14,593 nt of DNA from Clostridiales bacterium UBA4653 (GTDB lineage Bacteria; Bacillota; Clostridia; Oscillospirales; CAG-272), in NCBI GenBank assembly GCA_002405565.1, contig DHMB01000005.1:847-15439 (forward strand). The letters run 5' to 3'. A program made the translations under genes and the position numbers. Positions 5,332 through 13,981 of the stretch are shown in pieces; position 1 is the stretch's first letter; every line of letters begins with the position of its first letter. The notes beneath the pieces are model-generated. The model worked only from the letters and a program-made list of their open reading frames with translations, was not told the origin of the DNA and did no database searches.

Positions 5332-6326
5332 CATATCACAAGCCCGAGAAGATCATCGAGGCTTGCCGTTGCAAGACACTCGACGGTGTCCGAGGCGCCG
5401 TAATATATTTTGACCTCGCCGTCATCTTCGAGGATCATTCCGCCGGGGAAGATGACGTTTGTCCGGCAGCCCTCGTCCGTTTCCCAATAGGTTTCGGGAG
5501 CGATGAGCGGAACGTCGCTCTTGCCGATTATCTTTGACGGATCATCGAGATCGAGGAGCATTATGCCCGCGTGATAGCATTTTGTCCATTGCTTTTCCCA
5601 GCCGTTTTTCCCGCGCGAGGGGTCTCTCTGAACGGCATGGAAGAGCGTCAGCCATCCCTTTTCCGTCTTTATCGGAGGTGCGCCGGGGCCGATTTTGTCG
5701 TTTGCAAACGGCACGTCCTCAACGCCCATCAGAAGGCGGGATTTTCCCCAGAACCGCATATCGGGCGATTCGGAAAGCCATATATCAAAGCGATCCTTTC
5801 CGCCTCTTGAATAAACGGGCATAGGCCTTTCGAGACGGACATAATTTCCGCCGATTTTCTCCGGAAAAAGCACCATATTTCTGTTATCCGGAACGGAGAG
5901 CGAAAGAATTTCAATGTTTTCAAGATCGTCCGTTACGGCAACTCCGCCGCGGACGCCGTGTCTTGTGTCAACGGCAAAGCAGATATAAAGTCTGCCTTCG
6001 ATGACGGTCAGTCTCGGGTCATAAACCATTGTGACATCGGGGTCATTCATCATTTCGCAGGTCATAAAGGGCGTTTTGCGGACTGTCCACTTTTTCCCGT
6101 CGTCGCTTTCGGCAATGCCTATGACGGTATGAACCGTGCCGCCCCATTCCGTGCGCTCATAACCGTCACGGAAAACCATTACATATTTTCCGCCGAATTT
6201 TGCCACTCCGGCGTTGAAAACAAGGTCGGCGGGATACGGAATATCCTCTTTTGAAAGCACGGGCTTTCCGCCGTTATATCTCTTTATAACGGGACTTGAA
6301 AAAACGTCGGGCTGCATTTTGGGCAT
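5331..6326 (-). CDS. GH130 family glycoside phosphorylase (beta-mannoside phosphorylase type)
   Basis: The gene encodes 331 residues, starting at 6326 behind a strong GGGGAGGA site. The sequence has the layout of GH130 five-bladed beta-propeller enzymes. VYDPRLT carries D103, the likely proton donor; NMVLFPEKI and YVRLERP follow (about 150-168), then GPGAPPI (213-219), a WLTLFHAV strand with H230, and FPGG plus VKIYYGASD near 293-313. GH130 enzymes cleave beta-mannosidic bonds with phosphate, releasing mannose 1-phosphate from mannosyl-glucose or mannooligosaccharides. The length fits the family. No signal peptide is present, so it acts on imported oligosaccharide. The exact substrate cannot be read from the sequence. 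No sugar transporter or epimerase is next to it. Confidence 0.85.
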   Translation of the reverse strand: MPKMQPDVFSSPVIKRYNGGKPVLSKEDIPYPADLVFNAGVAKFGGKYVMVFRDGYERTEWGGTVHTVIGIAESDDGKKWTVRKTPFMTCEMMNDPDVTMVYDPRLTVIEGRLYICFAVDTRHGVRGGVAVTDDLENIEILSLSVPDNRNMVLFPEKIGGNYVRLERPMPVYSRGGKDRFDIWLSESPDMRFWGKSRLLMGVEDVPFANDKIGPGAPPIKTEKGWLTLFHAVQRDPSRGKNGWEKQWTKCYHAGIMLLDLDDPSKIIGKSDVPLIAPETYWETDEGCRTNVIFPGGMILEDDGEVKIYYGASDTVECLATASLDDLLGLVI

Positions 6327-6365
6327 AAAAATATCCTCCCCGGATTTGCTTTTTTTACGGTCTGA

Positions 6366-6394
6366 ATTATATCAGAAACGGCGCAAAAAGTCAA
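6366..6394 (-). promoter_or_regulatory. Sigma-A promoter of the GH130 gene
   Basis: On the minus strand TTGACT (6394-6389) and a perfect TATAAT (6371-6366) are separated by 17 bases, with TGA just before the -10 (extended). The leader to the start at 6326 is about 35 bases and contains the GGGGAGGA ribosome binding site. Confidence 0.9.
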
Positions 6395-6442
6395 TGAATT
6401 TGCGTCTGCTCGCATGCAGGGCGAAAAATTTTTTCTATTTCG

Positions 6443-6471
6443 TTGACACGGGCTGAATATAGTGATAAAAT
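6443..6471 (+). promoter_or_regulatory. Sigma-A promoter of proS
   Basis: A perfect TTGACA (6443-6448), a 17-base spacer and TAAAAT (6466-6471) preceded by TGA (extended -10) lie about 36 bases upstream of the proS start. The leader is too short for a T-box riboswitch, so amino-acid control through a T-box is excluded here. Confidence 0.9.
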
Positions 6472-6506
6472 AATTTGTAATATTTTGAAAAAGGACGTTT
6501 ATTTTT

Positions 6507-8228
6507 ATGATGAAGGTTTCAAAGCTCTTGGGCGAACATTTCAAGGAAGCTCCTGCGGATTGTCAGATTGCGAGCCACGCGCTGATGGTCAGAGGAGGAT
6601 ATATAAAGCAGGTCGGAACGGGCATTTTCTCGCTCTATCCCTCCACAAAGCGTATAACAAGAAAGATTGAAAACATTCTGCGCGAGGAGATGGACAGAAT
6701 CGGCGGGCAGGAGGTGCTCTTCCCCGTTGCAATGCCTGCGTCGATATGGAAAGAGTCCGGAAGATATGATTCGATCGGCAGCGAAATGCTCCGCTTCAAG
6801 GACAGAAACGGCGCCGATATGGTTCTCGGCATGACGCACGAGGAAGCCGCTGTTCATCTTGCCCGTGTTGCGGCGCAGACATATACAAAATTCCCTTATA
6901 TGATCTATCAGATACAGACAAAGTTCCGTGACGAGCCCCGCGCCCGCGGCGGACTTATCCGCGTCAGAGAGTTTACAATGAAGGACGCATATTCCTTCCA
7001 TACCTCCTGGGAAGATCTCCTCAACTATTATGAAGAGTGCTACGAAGCATATAACCGCATTTTCCATCGCTGCGGCGTAAAGAATTTCGTTGCGGTAAAG
7101 AGCGATTCCGGTATGATGGGCGGCAGCGTATCGCACGAGTTTATGCTCCTCTCCGACATCGGCGAGGATACGCTTGTCATCTGTTCGGAATGTGATTATA
7201 AATCAAATATGGAGGCGGCGGACTGCATCGTTCATAATCACGAATGTGAAATCGAGCCGCTTGAAGAGGTATACACGCCTCATCAGAAAACTATCGAGGA
7301 TGTCTGCAATTATCTCAATGCTCCGAAGGAGCGTTCCTGCAAGGCTGTGCTTTATCAGCGCAATGCAGACGATTCTCTTGTTATTGTTTTCGTCCGCGGC
7401 GACCTTGAAATAAACGAAACGAAGCTCCGCAACTATCTGCGTGCGGACGTTCATCCCGCAACCGTTACGGAGGCAATGGGCGTTCATCCCGGGTTTATCG
7501 GCCCTGTCGGACTGCCGGAGGGCGTAACCGTTGTTTATGACGAATCTCTCAGGGGAATAAATTCTCTTGTTGCGGGCGCAAACAAGGAAGATACGCATTT
7601 CAAGGGAATGAACATTGCAAGAGACGTCGGCGAGGTTGAATACGTCAGCGTTGCGAAGGCAACCGAAGGCGGCATTTGCCCCGTTTGCGGCAAACATTCG
7701 ATAACAATCAAAAAGGGTATCGAAATCGGCAACATATTCCAGCTCGGAACGAAATATACAAAGTCGATGGGAATGGAATATATAGATAAGAACGGCGAAA
7801 CGCAGAACCCGGTAATGGGTTGCTACGGTATCGGCGTCGGCAGACTTGCGGCGTCCATATGCGAGGAAAGCCATGACGATTACGGCCCCATCTGGCCGAT
7901 GAGCATTGCTCCCTGGCAGGTTGAGGTATGCAACCTCCGTTCGGACGATGAAACCGTTACAAAGACGGCTGAAAAGCTCTGCGCAGATCTTGAAAAGCTC
8001 GGCGTTGAGGTTCTTTATGACGACAGAAACATCCGTCCCGGCGTTATGTTTGCGGACGCAGATCTTTATGGCGTTCCCGTCAGAGCGGTTGTCAGCCCCA
8101 AGACCTGCGAGCGCGGCGTTATCGAGATTTCATACAGAGACAAGAGCGCAAAATATGACGTTGCGATAGACGAGGCGGCAGGTAAGCTCCGCGAGGTCGT
8201 AAGCGAAATGCTCGCGCAGTACGAATAA
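6507..8228 (+). CDS. proS: Prolyl-tRNA synthetase (bacterial type with editing insertion)
   Basis: The gene encodes 573 residues, the normal length for bacterial ProRS. It charges tRNA-Pro with proline in the cytoplasm. Class II motif 2 is at about 139-155 (KFRDEPRARGGLIRVREF) and motif 3 at 438-446 (GCYGIGVGR). The editing (INS) domain that clears mischarged alanine lies between them, about 225-405, and includes SCKAVLY with K279 and GANKEDTHFKGMN. CSEC (227-230) and CPVC (391-394) are cysteine pairs at the edges of the insertion, possibly metal-binding. The C-terminal anticodon-binding domain starts near 465 (PIWPMSIAPWQVEV) and contains YDDRNIRPGVMFADADLYGVP. Two adjacent ATGs (6507, 6510) could start it; AAGGA lies at 6490-6494. 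It has its own strong promoter and is transcribed divergently from the GH130 gene. Confidence 0.97.
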   Translation: MMKVSKLLGEHFKEAPADCQIASHALMVRGGYIKQVGTGIFSLYPSTKRITRKIENILREEMDRIGGQEVLFPVAMPASIWKESGRYDSIGSEMLRFKDRNGADMVLGMTHEEAAVHLARVAAQTYTKFPYMIYQIQTKFRDEPRARGGLIRVREFTMKDAYSFHTSWEDLLNYYEECYEAYNRIFHRCGVKNFVAVKSDSGMMGGSVSHEFMLLSDIGEDTLVICSECDYKSNMEAADCIVHNHECEIEPLEEVYTPHQKTIEDVCNYLNAPKERSCKAVLYQRNADDSLVIVFVRGDLEINETKLRNYLRADVHPATVTEAMGVHPGFIGPVGLPEGVTVVYDESLRGINSLVAGANKEDTHFKGMNIARDVGEVEYVSVAKATEGGICPVCGKHSITIKKGIEIGNIFQLGTKYTKSMGMEYIDKNGETQNPVMGCYGIGVGRLAASICEESHDDYGPIWPMSIAPWQVEVCNLRSDDETVTKTAEKLCADLEKLGVEVLYDDRNIRPGVMFADADLYGVPVRAVVSPKTCERGVIEISYRDKSAKYDVAIDEAAGKLREVVSEMLAQYE

Positions 8229-8300
8229 CTTACTTTTCTTCGAGAAGAAAAGTAAGCAAAAGAAGCTTTAGTTATTGATTTGCAAAACCCTATAATGAAG

Positions 8301-8335
8301 AAAACAGAGGTGGTTTTTCATCTCTGTTTTTGTTT
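8301..8335 (+). terminator. Intrinsic terminator in repeat copy 1 (proS terminator)
   Basis: AAAACAGAGGTG (8301-8312) pairs with CATCTCTGTTTT (8319-8330) with one G-U wobble around a GTTTTT loop, followed by TGTTT. Confidence 0.75.
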
Positions 8336-8410
8336 CGACCGTACTTTTCTTCTGGAAGAAAAGTAGGCAAAAAAGCTTTAGTTATTGATTTGCAAAACCC
8401 TATAATAAAG

Positions 8411-8446
8411 AAAACAGAGGTGGTTTTTCATCTCTGTTTTTGTTTT
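8411..8446 (+). terminator. Intrinsic terminator in repeat copy 2
   Basis: The same 12-bp hairpin as in copy 1 is at 8411-8422 and 8429-8440, followed by TGTTTT. The A run on the 5' side means it could also work on the minus strand, after the membrane protein gene ending at 8480. Confidence 0.75.
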
Positions 8447-8479
8447 CAGCGCTCACGTCGTGCAAAGCCGTGTTTACAT

Positions 8480-9211
8480 TTATCGGCACAGCTTCGGGGA
8501 TGTTGTATCGCCGTTTTCATCGCACGTAATCTTATATTTTTTACAGTAAAAATACTGCACAAAATTTATATGCGCCAAGGCGGGAAGAAAAATTATTGCC
8601 GTCAGCGCTATGCTTATGCAAACATTCTGAGTTTCGACATCTGCATTGCCGCGGAGCATTTTCGACGTGTGTATGCCAAGCACTCCGGCAATCGGAATAA
8701 CCGACGCGATGACGGCGTCCAGCGCAATGACCCATTGCGCCCTGCTTTTCTCTTTGATTTTCCCGAAAACGCCCTTATGCGCTCCGAGCACAATCAATCC
8801 GACGTACAAAGCGGAAAAAAGCAGATAAATGGGCAAAATCCACAGGGAAAAGTAACGTCCGACGAGCGGCTTGTCTGCAATCAAATTATATGAGGTGTAC
8901 ACCAGCCAGAAAAGAAGCGACAAAAACACGCCCGAAATACCGTTGACGAGAAACCTAAGTTCAAAAGTTTTCTTTGTTTTTTCGCTTTCGATGACTGATA
9001 CAAATATGTAATAAAGCAGGCTCCAGACAATGCCGGAAAGCATGGAAAACATCGCCCTGAAAGTAAATCCGTTTGCGTTTACAGCCATTATTCCGAGCAC
9101 AATCATCATTGCGGGAAAGATCAGAGTAGCCTTAAAAGACTTTTTGAGACCGGAAAGCGATATGTATCTGCCGGTATCGAGATATATCAGGTCGCGCGCT
9201 TTTTCTTTCAT
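8480..9211 (-). CDS. Six-helix membrane protein, function unknown
   Basis: The gene encodes 243 residues. AAAGGAG lies seven bases upstream of the start at 9211. Six probable membrane helices are at about residues 29-46, 52-74, 88-109, 121-144, 160-181 and 197-220. The N-terminus is a charged cytoplasmic segment of about 25 residues, and the tail is polar with YCKKYKITCDENGD. Loops are short and partly basic (AHKGVFGKIKEKSR). I recognise no family and no catalytic motif. It lies 80 bases downstream of recO on the same strand. No clear promoter is seen in that gap, so read-through from the recO operon is possible, but a functional link is not implied. Confidence 0.75.
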   Translation of the reverse strand: MKEKARDLIYLDTGRYISLSGLKKSFKATLIFPAMMIVLGIMAVNANGFTFRAMFSMLSGIVWSLLYYIFVSVIESEKTKKTFELRFLVNGISGVFLSLLFWLVYTSYNLIADKPLVGRYFSLWILPIYLLFSALYVGLIVLGAHKGVFGKIKEKSRAQWVIALDAVIASVIPIAGVLGIHTSKMLRGNADVETQNVCISIALTAIIFLPALAHINFVQYFYCKKYKITCDENGDTTSPKLCR

Positions 9212-9291
9212 TTATTTTCTCCTTTGACATTGCCATTGCAAATCCGTGTTGTCATTTTTGTTTTCCGCGGAAAGCTCCGCCCGTTGACCTT

Positions 9292-10104
9292 TCATTTCAC
9301 CGAATGATAAAAATCCAGCGTTTTGAAGTCTCTTTCCAGATGACAAAGCAGATATTTTTCGCAGGCATTTGCAAACTCGCCCATCGCTTCGTCCTTTAAG
9401 TCAAAGGCGAAAAGACGCTCGGGGCGACAGTATATAACGTATCTCATCGCCGCAAAAGCAGAGGGCGAAAGCGGAATTATAAGGTGCGCGTGCGAATAGA
9501 TACCCTCCGCCTCGCTTGTGCGCTTTGCCTCGGTATCAAAATCCGTCTCCTTTGCTCTGTAACAATTTTCGCAACAGAAATATCCGCCCTCGACGTCAAA
9601 ATAATATGTATCGAAATCCGCCTTGCCGCACCCCTCGCAACCGACAAGATCCGGCATAAAGCCGGCTTCGGACACCGCGCGAAGCTCAAAGGTCGCCTTT
9701 ATCTGTTCCATTGGCTTGACTTTTTTCGCAATACAGTAAAGGCTGTTCAGCACGAGCCTCAGCAGCTTTTCCTCCGGCTGATCTTCAAGGGCGATATCGC
9801 AGGCGACATCGGCAATATACGCCGCAAGCGCCGAGCCCTCAAGCGTATCTCTTATGCCGAAAAAGCATTCCGATCTGCCCGCCTCGCGCAGATAATATTT
9901 ATCATGCATGGTGTTTACGGTCAGCTCCGAATATGCATATACCTGACTTGCGACAAAGTTCGGACTTTTCAGTCGCTTTGCGCCGTTGGCATATACGGAT
10001 ATTTTCCCGAGCTCCGCAGTAAGCACCGTCAGCATTTTGTCATATTCGCCGACGTCGACCTCGCGGAGGACGACCCCGCTTACGGTGGTTATCTTCTGAG
10101 CCAT
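9292..10104 (-). CDS. recO: DNA repair protein RecO
   Basis: The gene encodes 270 residues, close to the usual length. RecO binds single-stranded DNA and SSB and, with RecR, loads RecA in recombinational repair. The N-terminal OB-fold is visible at residues 1-75 (ITTVSGVVLREVDVGEYDKM, then LGKISVYANGAKR). A helical domain follows, and the zinc-binding knuckle is complete: CEGC (C156, C159) and CENC (C178, C181). It starts three bases after the era stop codon, as the last gene of the conserved yqfC-to-recO run. The era-recO adjacency is common in Firmicutes. Confidence 0.93.
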   Translation of the reverse strand: MAQKITTVSGVVLREVDVGEYDKMLTVLTAELGKISVYANGAKRLKSPNFVASQVYAYSELTVNTMHDKYYLREAGRSECFFGIRDTLEGSALAAYIADVACDIALEDQPEEKLLRLVLNSLYCIAKKVKPMEQIKATFELRAVSEAGFMPDLVGCEGCGKADFDTYYFDVEGGYFCCENCYRAKETDFDTEAKRTSEAEGIYSHAHLIIPLSPSAFAAMRYVIYCRPERLFAFDLKDEAMGEFANACEKYLLCHLERDFKTLDFYHSVK

Positions 10105-10107
10105 CCG

Positions 10108-11001
10108 TCAGAATTCCTCTCTCTTAAAGCCCAGATTTCCGACGGCAAAATCGGATTCGCGCCAGTTTTCCTTGACCTTCACCCAAAGATCGAGATAGAC
10201 CTTCATTCCGAAGAACGCTTCAAGATCCTCCCTTGCCATCTCGCCGACTTTTTTCAGCGTCGCGCCGCCCTTGCCGATTATGATCGGCTTATGGGACGCT
10301 CTCTCGCAGAAGATTTCCGCGCGTATCGAAAGGAGCTTCGGAGTTTCCTTCCAGTCCTCAATGACGACGGCAATTCCGTGCGGAATTTCCTCGCTCAGAA
10401 GCCGGAGCAGCTTTTCTCTGATGAATTCAGCCGCGATCTGTCTCTCCGGCTGATCGGTTATCATATCGTCCGGGAAAATCCATTCGTCCGTCTCCGTTGC
10501 GTATTTATCAATCTCGTCAAAAATTATGTTTGTATTGTCGCCGTTTTTCGCGGATATCGGAATGACGGCGGCAAAGTCGTATTTACCGGAAAAGCGCAGA
10601 ATCGTATCGCCTATCTGCTCCGCGCGGCTTATGTCGGTCTTGTTTACGAGGAGCACGACGGGCACGTCAATTTCCTTGAAACGCTTCATAAGATTTTCTT
10701 CAATCGGCCCGATTCTGTCGCCCGCGGAGACGATATAGAGAATAAGGTCGACTCCCGTTGCGGCGTCGGATGCGGCGCGCATCATAAACGAGCCGAGCTT
10801 GTCCTGCGGCTTGTGTATGCCGGGGGTGTCGAGAAAGACGTACTGCGTATCGCCCTTGGACGTTATCCCCGTTATTTTCGTGCGGGTTGTCTGCGGTTTG
10901 TTTGAAACGATTGCAATCTTTTCTCCGAGCAAGGTGTTGAGCAAAGTGGATTTGCCCGTGTTTGCCCTGCCGATTATCGCCGTGAATATTGTTTTTTTCA
11001 T
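10108..11001 (-). CDS. era: GTPase Era (16S rRNA / 30S subunit assembly)
   Basis: The gene encodes 297 residues, standard for Era. The GTPase domain has all motifs: GRANTGKST (G1, 11-19), the QTTRTKITG switch (G2, about 37-45), DTPG (G3, 58-61), NKTD (G4, 120-123) and SAK (G5, 150-152). The C-terminal KH domain carries IIIGKGGATLKKVG and binds the 3' end of 16S rRNA. AGGAG precedes the start at 11001, which directly follows the ybeY stop. Position 2 of the P-loop is R (GRANTGKST), within the variation seen in Era. It works in the same process as YbeY encoded just upstream. Confidence 0.97.
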   Translation of the reverse strand: MKKTIFTAIIGRANTGKSTLLNTLLGEKIAIVSNKPQTTRTKITGITSKGDTQYVFLDTPGIHKPQDKLGSFMMRAASDAATGVDLILYIVSAGDRIGPIEENLMKRFKEIDVPVVLLVNKTDISRAEQIGDTILRFSGKYDFAAVIPISAKNGDNTNIIFDEIDKYATETDEWIFPDDMITDQPERQIAAEFIREKLLRLLSEEIPHGIAVVIEDWKETPKLLSIRAEIFCERASHKPIIIGKGGATLKKVGEMAREDLEAFFGMKVYLDLWVKVKENWRESDFAVGNLGFKREEF

Positions 11002-11486
11002 TTATTTTCTCTCCTGTCCGATTGATGATAATATCGCTTCCTGCTTATCCCTCATGAGCCTGTCTTCTTCCTCGCTGCGCTCGTGGTCGTAGCCGAGGAG
11101 GTGCAGCGTTGAATGTACGGAAAGGAAAGCTATTTCCCTTTCGGGGCTGTGACCGTACATCTCCGCCTGCTCCATCGCCCGCTCAACGGAAATGACTATA
11201 TCGCCGATGACGGCGCAGCCGTTCGTCTCGTCTATATCCCATTCCGAATCGTCCTCGGAGAGAATCGGGAACGAGAGGACGTCCGTCGGTGCGTCCTTAC
11301 CCCTGTACTCGCGGTTCAGCCCGCGTATGCCTTCGTTGTCCGTAAACGTGACGGAAACCTCGGCAGGGCGAGGAAAATTCTCGCTTTTCAGCGTCTGACT
11401 TACGGCAAGACGTATCAGCTTTTTCATCTCCGCCGTCACGGGGAGCTTTTTTTGGTCATTTGAAAAATATATCTCGTTATGATATC

Positions 11487-11490
<4 letters not shown>
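11002..11490 (-). CDS. ybeY: Endoribonuclease YbeY (rRNA maturation factor)
   Basis: The gene encodes 162 residues. YbeY is a zinc-dependent single-strand endoribonuclease acting in 16S rRNA 3'-end maturation and ribosome quality control. The metal motif HSTLHLLGYDH gives H126, H130 and H136, the expected three histidines. LNREYRGKDAPTDVLSFP (59-75) is the other family hallmark. The start codon overlaps the phoH stop (ATGA at 11487-11490) and the stop codon abuts the era start, so translation of phoH, ybeY and era is probably coupled. No dgkA or cdd genes lie between ybeY and era, unlike in Bacillus subtilis. Confidence 0.96.
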
Positions 11491-12509
<1,019 letters not shown>

Positions 12510-13697
12510 TTATTTTTCTCCGTCCGTTTCTATGAATACTTCGCTTGTTATATCCGCTATGCAGTCGATATCCGCATAAAGCGTTAAAATTCCGTCGTTT
12601 ATTTCCGTGCGCTCCTCCCTTGCGAGAATCTGCGCTTCGGAAAGCGTTTGCTCTGTCTGCCTTGCGAGCTCTTTTCGCGCAAGCAAAAGCGCCTGCTCCC
12701 CGGAAAGCTCTTCGGGCTCCGTAACATATTCGGAATACGTCGTTTTCGTGACGAATATCGGAAGCTCGACAATTCCGAAAAGGCAAAGCCTTTTTTCCTC
12801 CTCTATTGTATCATATTTTTCATAAGAAATATCATTATTTGAGAAAAGATTTATTTTTTTTGCAAAAAATCTGACGGTCACCCGCGTTTTCTTCTCGCCC
12901 GTGTATATTTTTTTCTCCGTGACAAGCGGTATCTCCGCCGTAAACGAGCGGCTTATCCTTGCATAGACCTCGCCTCTGGCGCGGACGAGCCTGTAACCGA
13001 CGGCGCGCGAGTCGATAACGCCGGAAACAAGCAGCTGTCCTTTTTTCACAATCTGCCCTTTCTTTACGGTCGGCACACCGCCGCGCACCTCGATTGCCTC
13101 AATCTGACCTTCACAGCTTGCGACAAGGTTCGACGGAACCGAAATATTTTCAACATCCTTTTCCTTCCGCTCGCGCACAACGACCTCCGCAACCGTCCCG
13201 CGCAGGTTTATGCTGGCATAGGAGAGCTCATCCGTGTCGATGACGAGCTCATTTTCAAGCCGCGCTGTGTTTATGTTCGGTATATACGCGCCGATATAGA
13301 GCCCGTAGCCTTCAAGCGTTTCGAGAATTTCCTTTTCGGAAAGTCCCTCCTGCCCCGTGACGTTTATGTCCCACACGAAAAACGACGAGGCGGCGAGAAG
13401 AACGGCGCAAAGCACCGCGCCGATGAAAAATCCTATCCGCATTTTATAACCGGAGGCGGCATGGAGAAGTCCGGAATGGGTGACCTGTTCGTCCGCAATT
13501 ATCTGTCCCTCCGTGAGGATGACGTATTTACGGAAGGCGTCAGGCTCCATGCGGAAGCTGACAAGTCCTCCGCCCTCGGCTTTCACACCGTAAAACGGAA
13601 CGTTATTTTTCATCAGAATGTTCAGCGCGCGACAGACGGATTCCGCCCTTGCGGTCACGGTATACGAGCCGCGCAGATATTCATATATTTTTCCCAT
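12510..13697 (-). CDS. yqfD: Sporulation protein YqfD
   Basis: The gene encodes 395 residues, normal for YqfD. The protein begins with a soluble region (1-85), then one clear membrane helix at about 87-108 (RIGFFIGAVLCAVLLAASSFF). A large extracytoplasmic part follows, with the family stretch starting VWDINVTGQEGLSEKEI and repeated beta-rich segments (VPTVKKGQIVKKGQLLVSGV). YqfD is a mother-cell sporulation protein under sigma-E in Bacillus subtilis; its molecular activity is not known. The start is one base after the yqfC stop codon, with no strong ribosome binding site of its own, so translational coupling to yqfC is likely. Near the middle of the gene a stretch on the coding strand resembles a promoter (see findings). 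Confidence 0.93.
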   Translation of the reverse strand: MGKIYEYLRGSYTVTARAESVCRALNILMKNNVPFYGVKAEGGGLVSFRMEPDAFRKYVILTEGQIIADEQVTHSGLLHAASGYKMRIGFFIGAVLCAVLLAASSFFVWDINVTGQEGLSEKEILETLEGYGLYIGAYIPNINTARLENELVIDTDELSYASINLRGTVAEVVVRERKEKDVENISVPSNLVASCEGQIEAIEVRGGVPTVKKGQIVKKGQLLVSGVIDSRAVGYRLVRARGEVYARISRSFTAEIPLVTEKKIYTGEKKTRVTVRFFAKKINLFSNNDISYEKYDTIEEEKRLCLFGIVELPIFVTKTTYSEYVTEPEELSGEQALLLARKELARQTEQTLSEAQILAREERTEINDGILTLYADIDCIADITSEVFIETDGEK

Positions 13698-13698
13698 A

Positions 13699-13929
13699 TC
13701 AGCAGAATGTGAGCGATTTTATTCTGCCGGAAAGCGAGATTTTTCCGTACCCTGCCCAGCGCAGACACAGTCCCTCCCCGCAGACGGAAAGCTCTCCCCC
13801 GCGGATATTCAGCCGCACTTCGTCCGTCGAATAAAAGCCTATTCCGAGGCAACCGCACACAAGCACCTCCTCCCTGCCTGAAATTTCAATTCCGAGAGAG
13901 GTTATTTCGGGCAAAATTTTCTTTTTCAA
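13699..13929 (-). CDS. yqfC: Sporulation protein YqfC (YabP/YqfC family)
   Basis: The gene encodes 76 residues starting with TTG at 13929, preceded by GGGAGGTAA at ideal spacing. The product is almost all beta-strand, with family features ISGREEVLVCGCLGIGFYSTDEVRLNIRG in which each hydrophobic strand ends in a Gly turn (quoted in two parts: ISGREEVLVCGCLGIG then FYSTDEVRL). YqfC and YabP are small sporulation proteins of the mother cell; their activity is unknown. The gene leads the conserved run yqfC-yqfD-phoH-ybeY-era-recO. A sigma-E-like -10 (CATACAAT on the minus strand, 13981-13974) lies about 45 bases upstream, fitting expression in the mother cell. Confidence 0.9.
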   Translation of the reverse strand: MKKKILPEITSLGIEISGREEVLVCGCLGIGFYSTDEVRLNIRGGELSVCGEGLCLRWAGYGKISLSGRIKSLTFC

Positions 13930-13945
13930 ACTTTACCTCCCGTAA

Positions 13946-13974
13946 AAATACTTATCTTTGCCTTTGCATATCTA
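13946..13974 (+). promoter_or_regulatory. Possible sigma-E-like promoter of the ylbJ-like gene
   Basis: AAATACT (13946-13952), a 14-base spacer and CATATCTA (13967-13974) are a partial match to the sigma-E pattern kmATATT-N14-CATACAnT. The -35 fits fairly well; the -10 keeps only CATA. Transcription would begin near 13980-13982. Confidence 0.35.
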
Positions 13975-13981
13975 TTGTATG
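13974..13981 (-). promoter_or_regulatory. Sigma-E-like -10 element for yqfC-yqfD
   Basis: On the minus strand CATACAAT matches the sigma-E -10 consensus CATACAnT at every fixed position. The best -35-like sequence upstream, TTATAAA (14000-13994), is only a partial match and its 12-base spacing is shorter than the usual 14-15. The predicted transcript would start about 38 bases before the TTG start of yqfC. Confidence 0.55.

Larger units (their letters stand above)
8230..8446. repeat. Tandem duplication of a non-coding hairpin-plus-terminator unit
   Basis: A unit of about 110 bases occurs twice in a row (8230-8336 and 8342-8446) with a few substitutions and one single-base length difference. 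Each unit contains a near-perfect hairpin built on TACTTTTCTTC and GAAGAAAAGTA (8230-8255, 12-bp stem; 8342-8365, 11-bp stem). This is followed by GCAAAA, a shared block GCTTTAGTTATTGATTTGC ending in TATAAT, and then a terminator hairpin. No reading frame of note crosses it. The stretch 8447-8479 holds nothing I recognise. The first hairpin begins two bases after the proS stop. Confidence 0.85.

Noticed and set aside
6472..6506. T-box or other riboswitch upstream of proS
   Set aside because: The promoter at 6443-6471 leaves a leader of only about 30 bases.
8230..8446. CRISPR array
   Set aside because: There are only two copies of a long unit, repeated without unique spacers, and no cas genes.
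9212..9291. Terminator or promoter between recO and the membrane protein gene
   Set aside because: Only a weak GCGGA/TCCGC hairpin without a T run and no convincing -35/-10 pair are present.
9484..10905. Long plus-strand open frame of 473 codons opposite recO and era
   Set aside because: It is antisense to two clearly identified genes, matches no family, and such frames are common opposite G/C-rich third codon positions.
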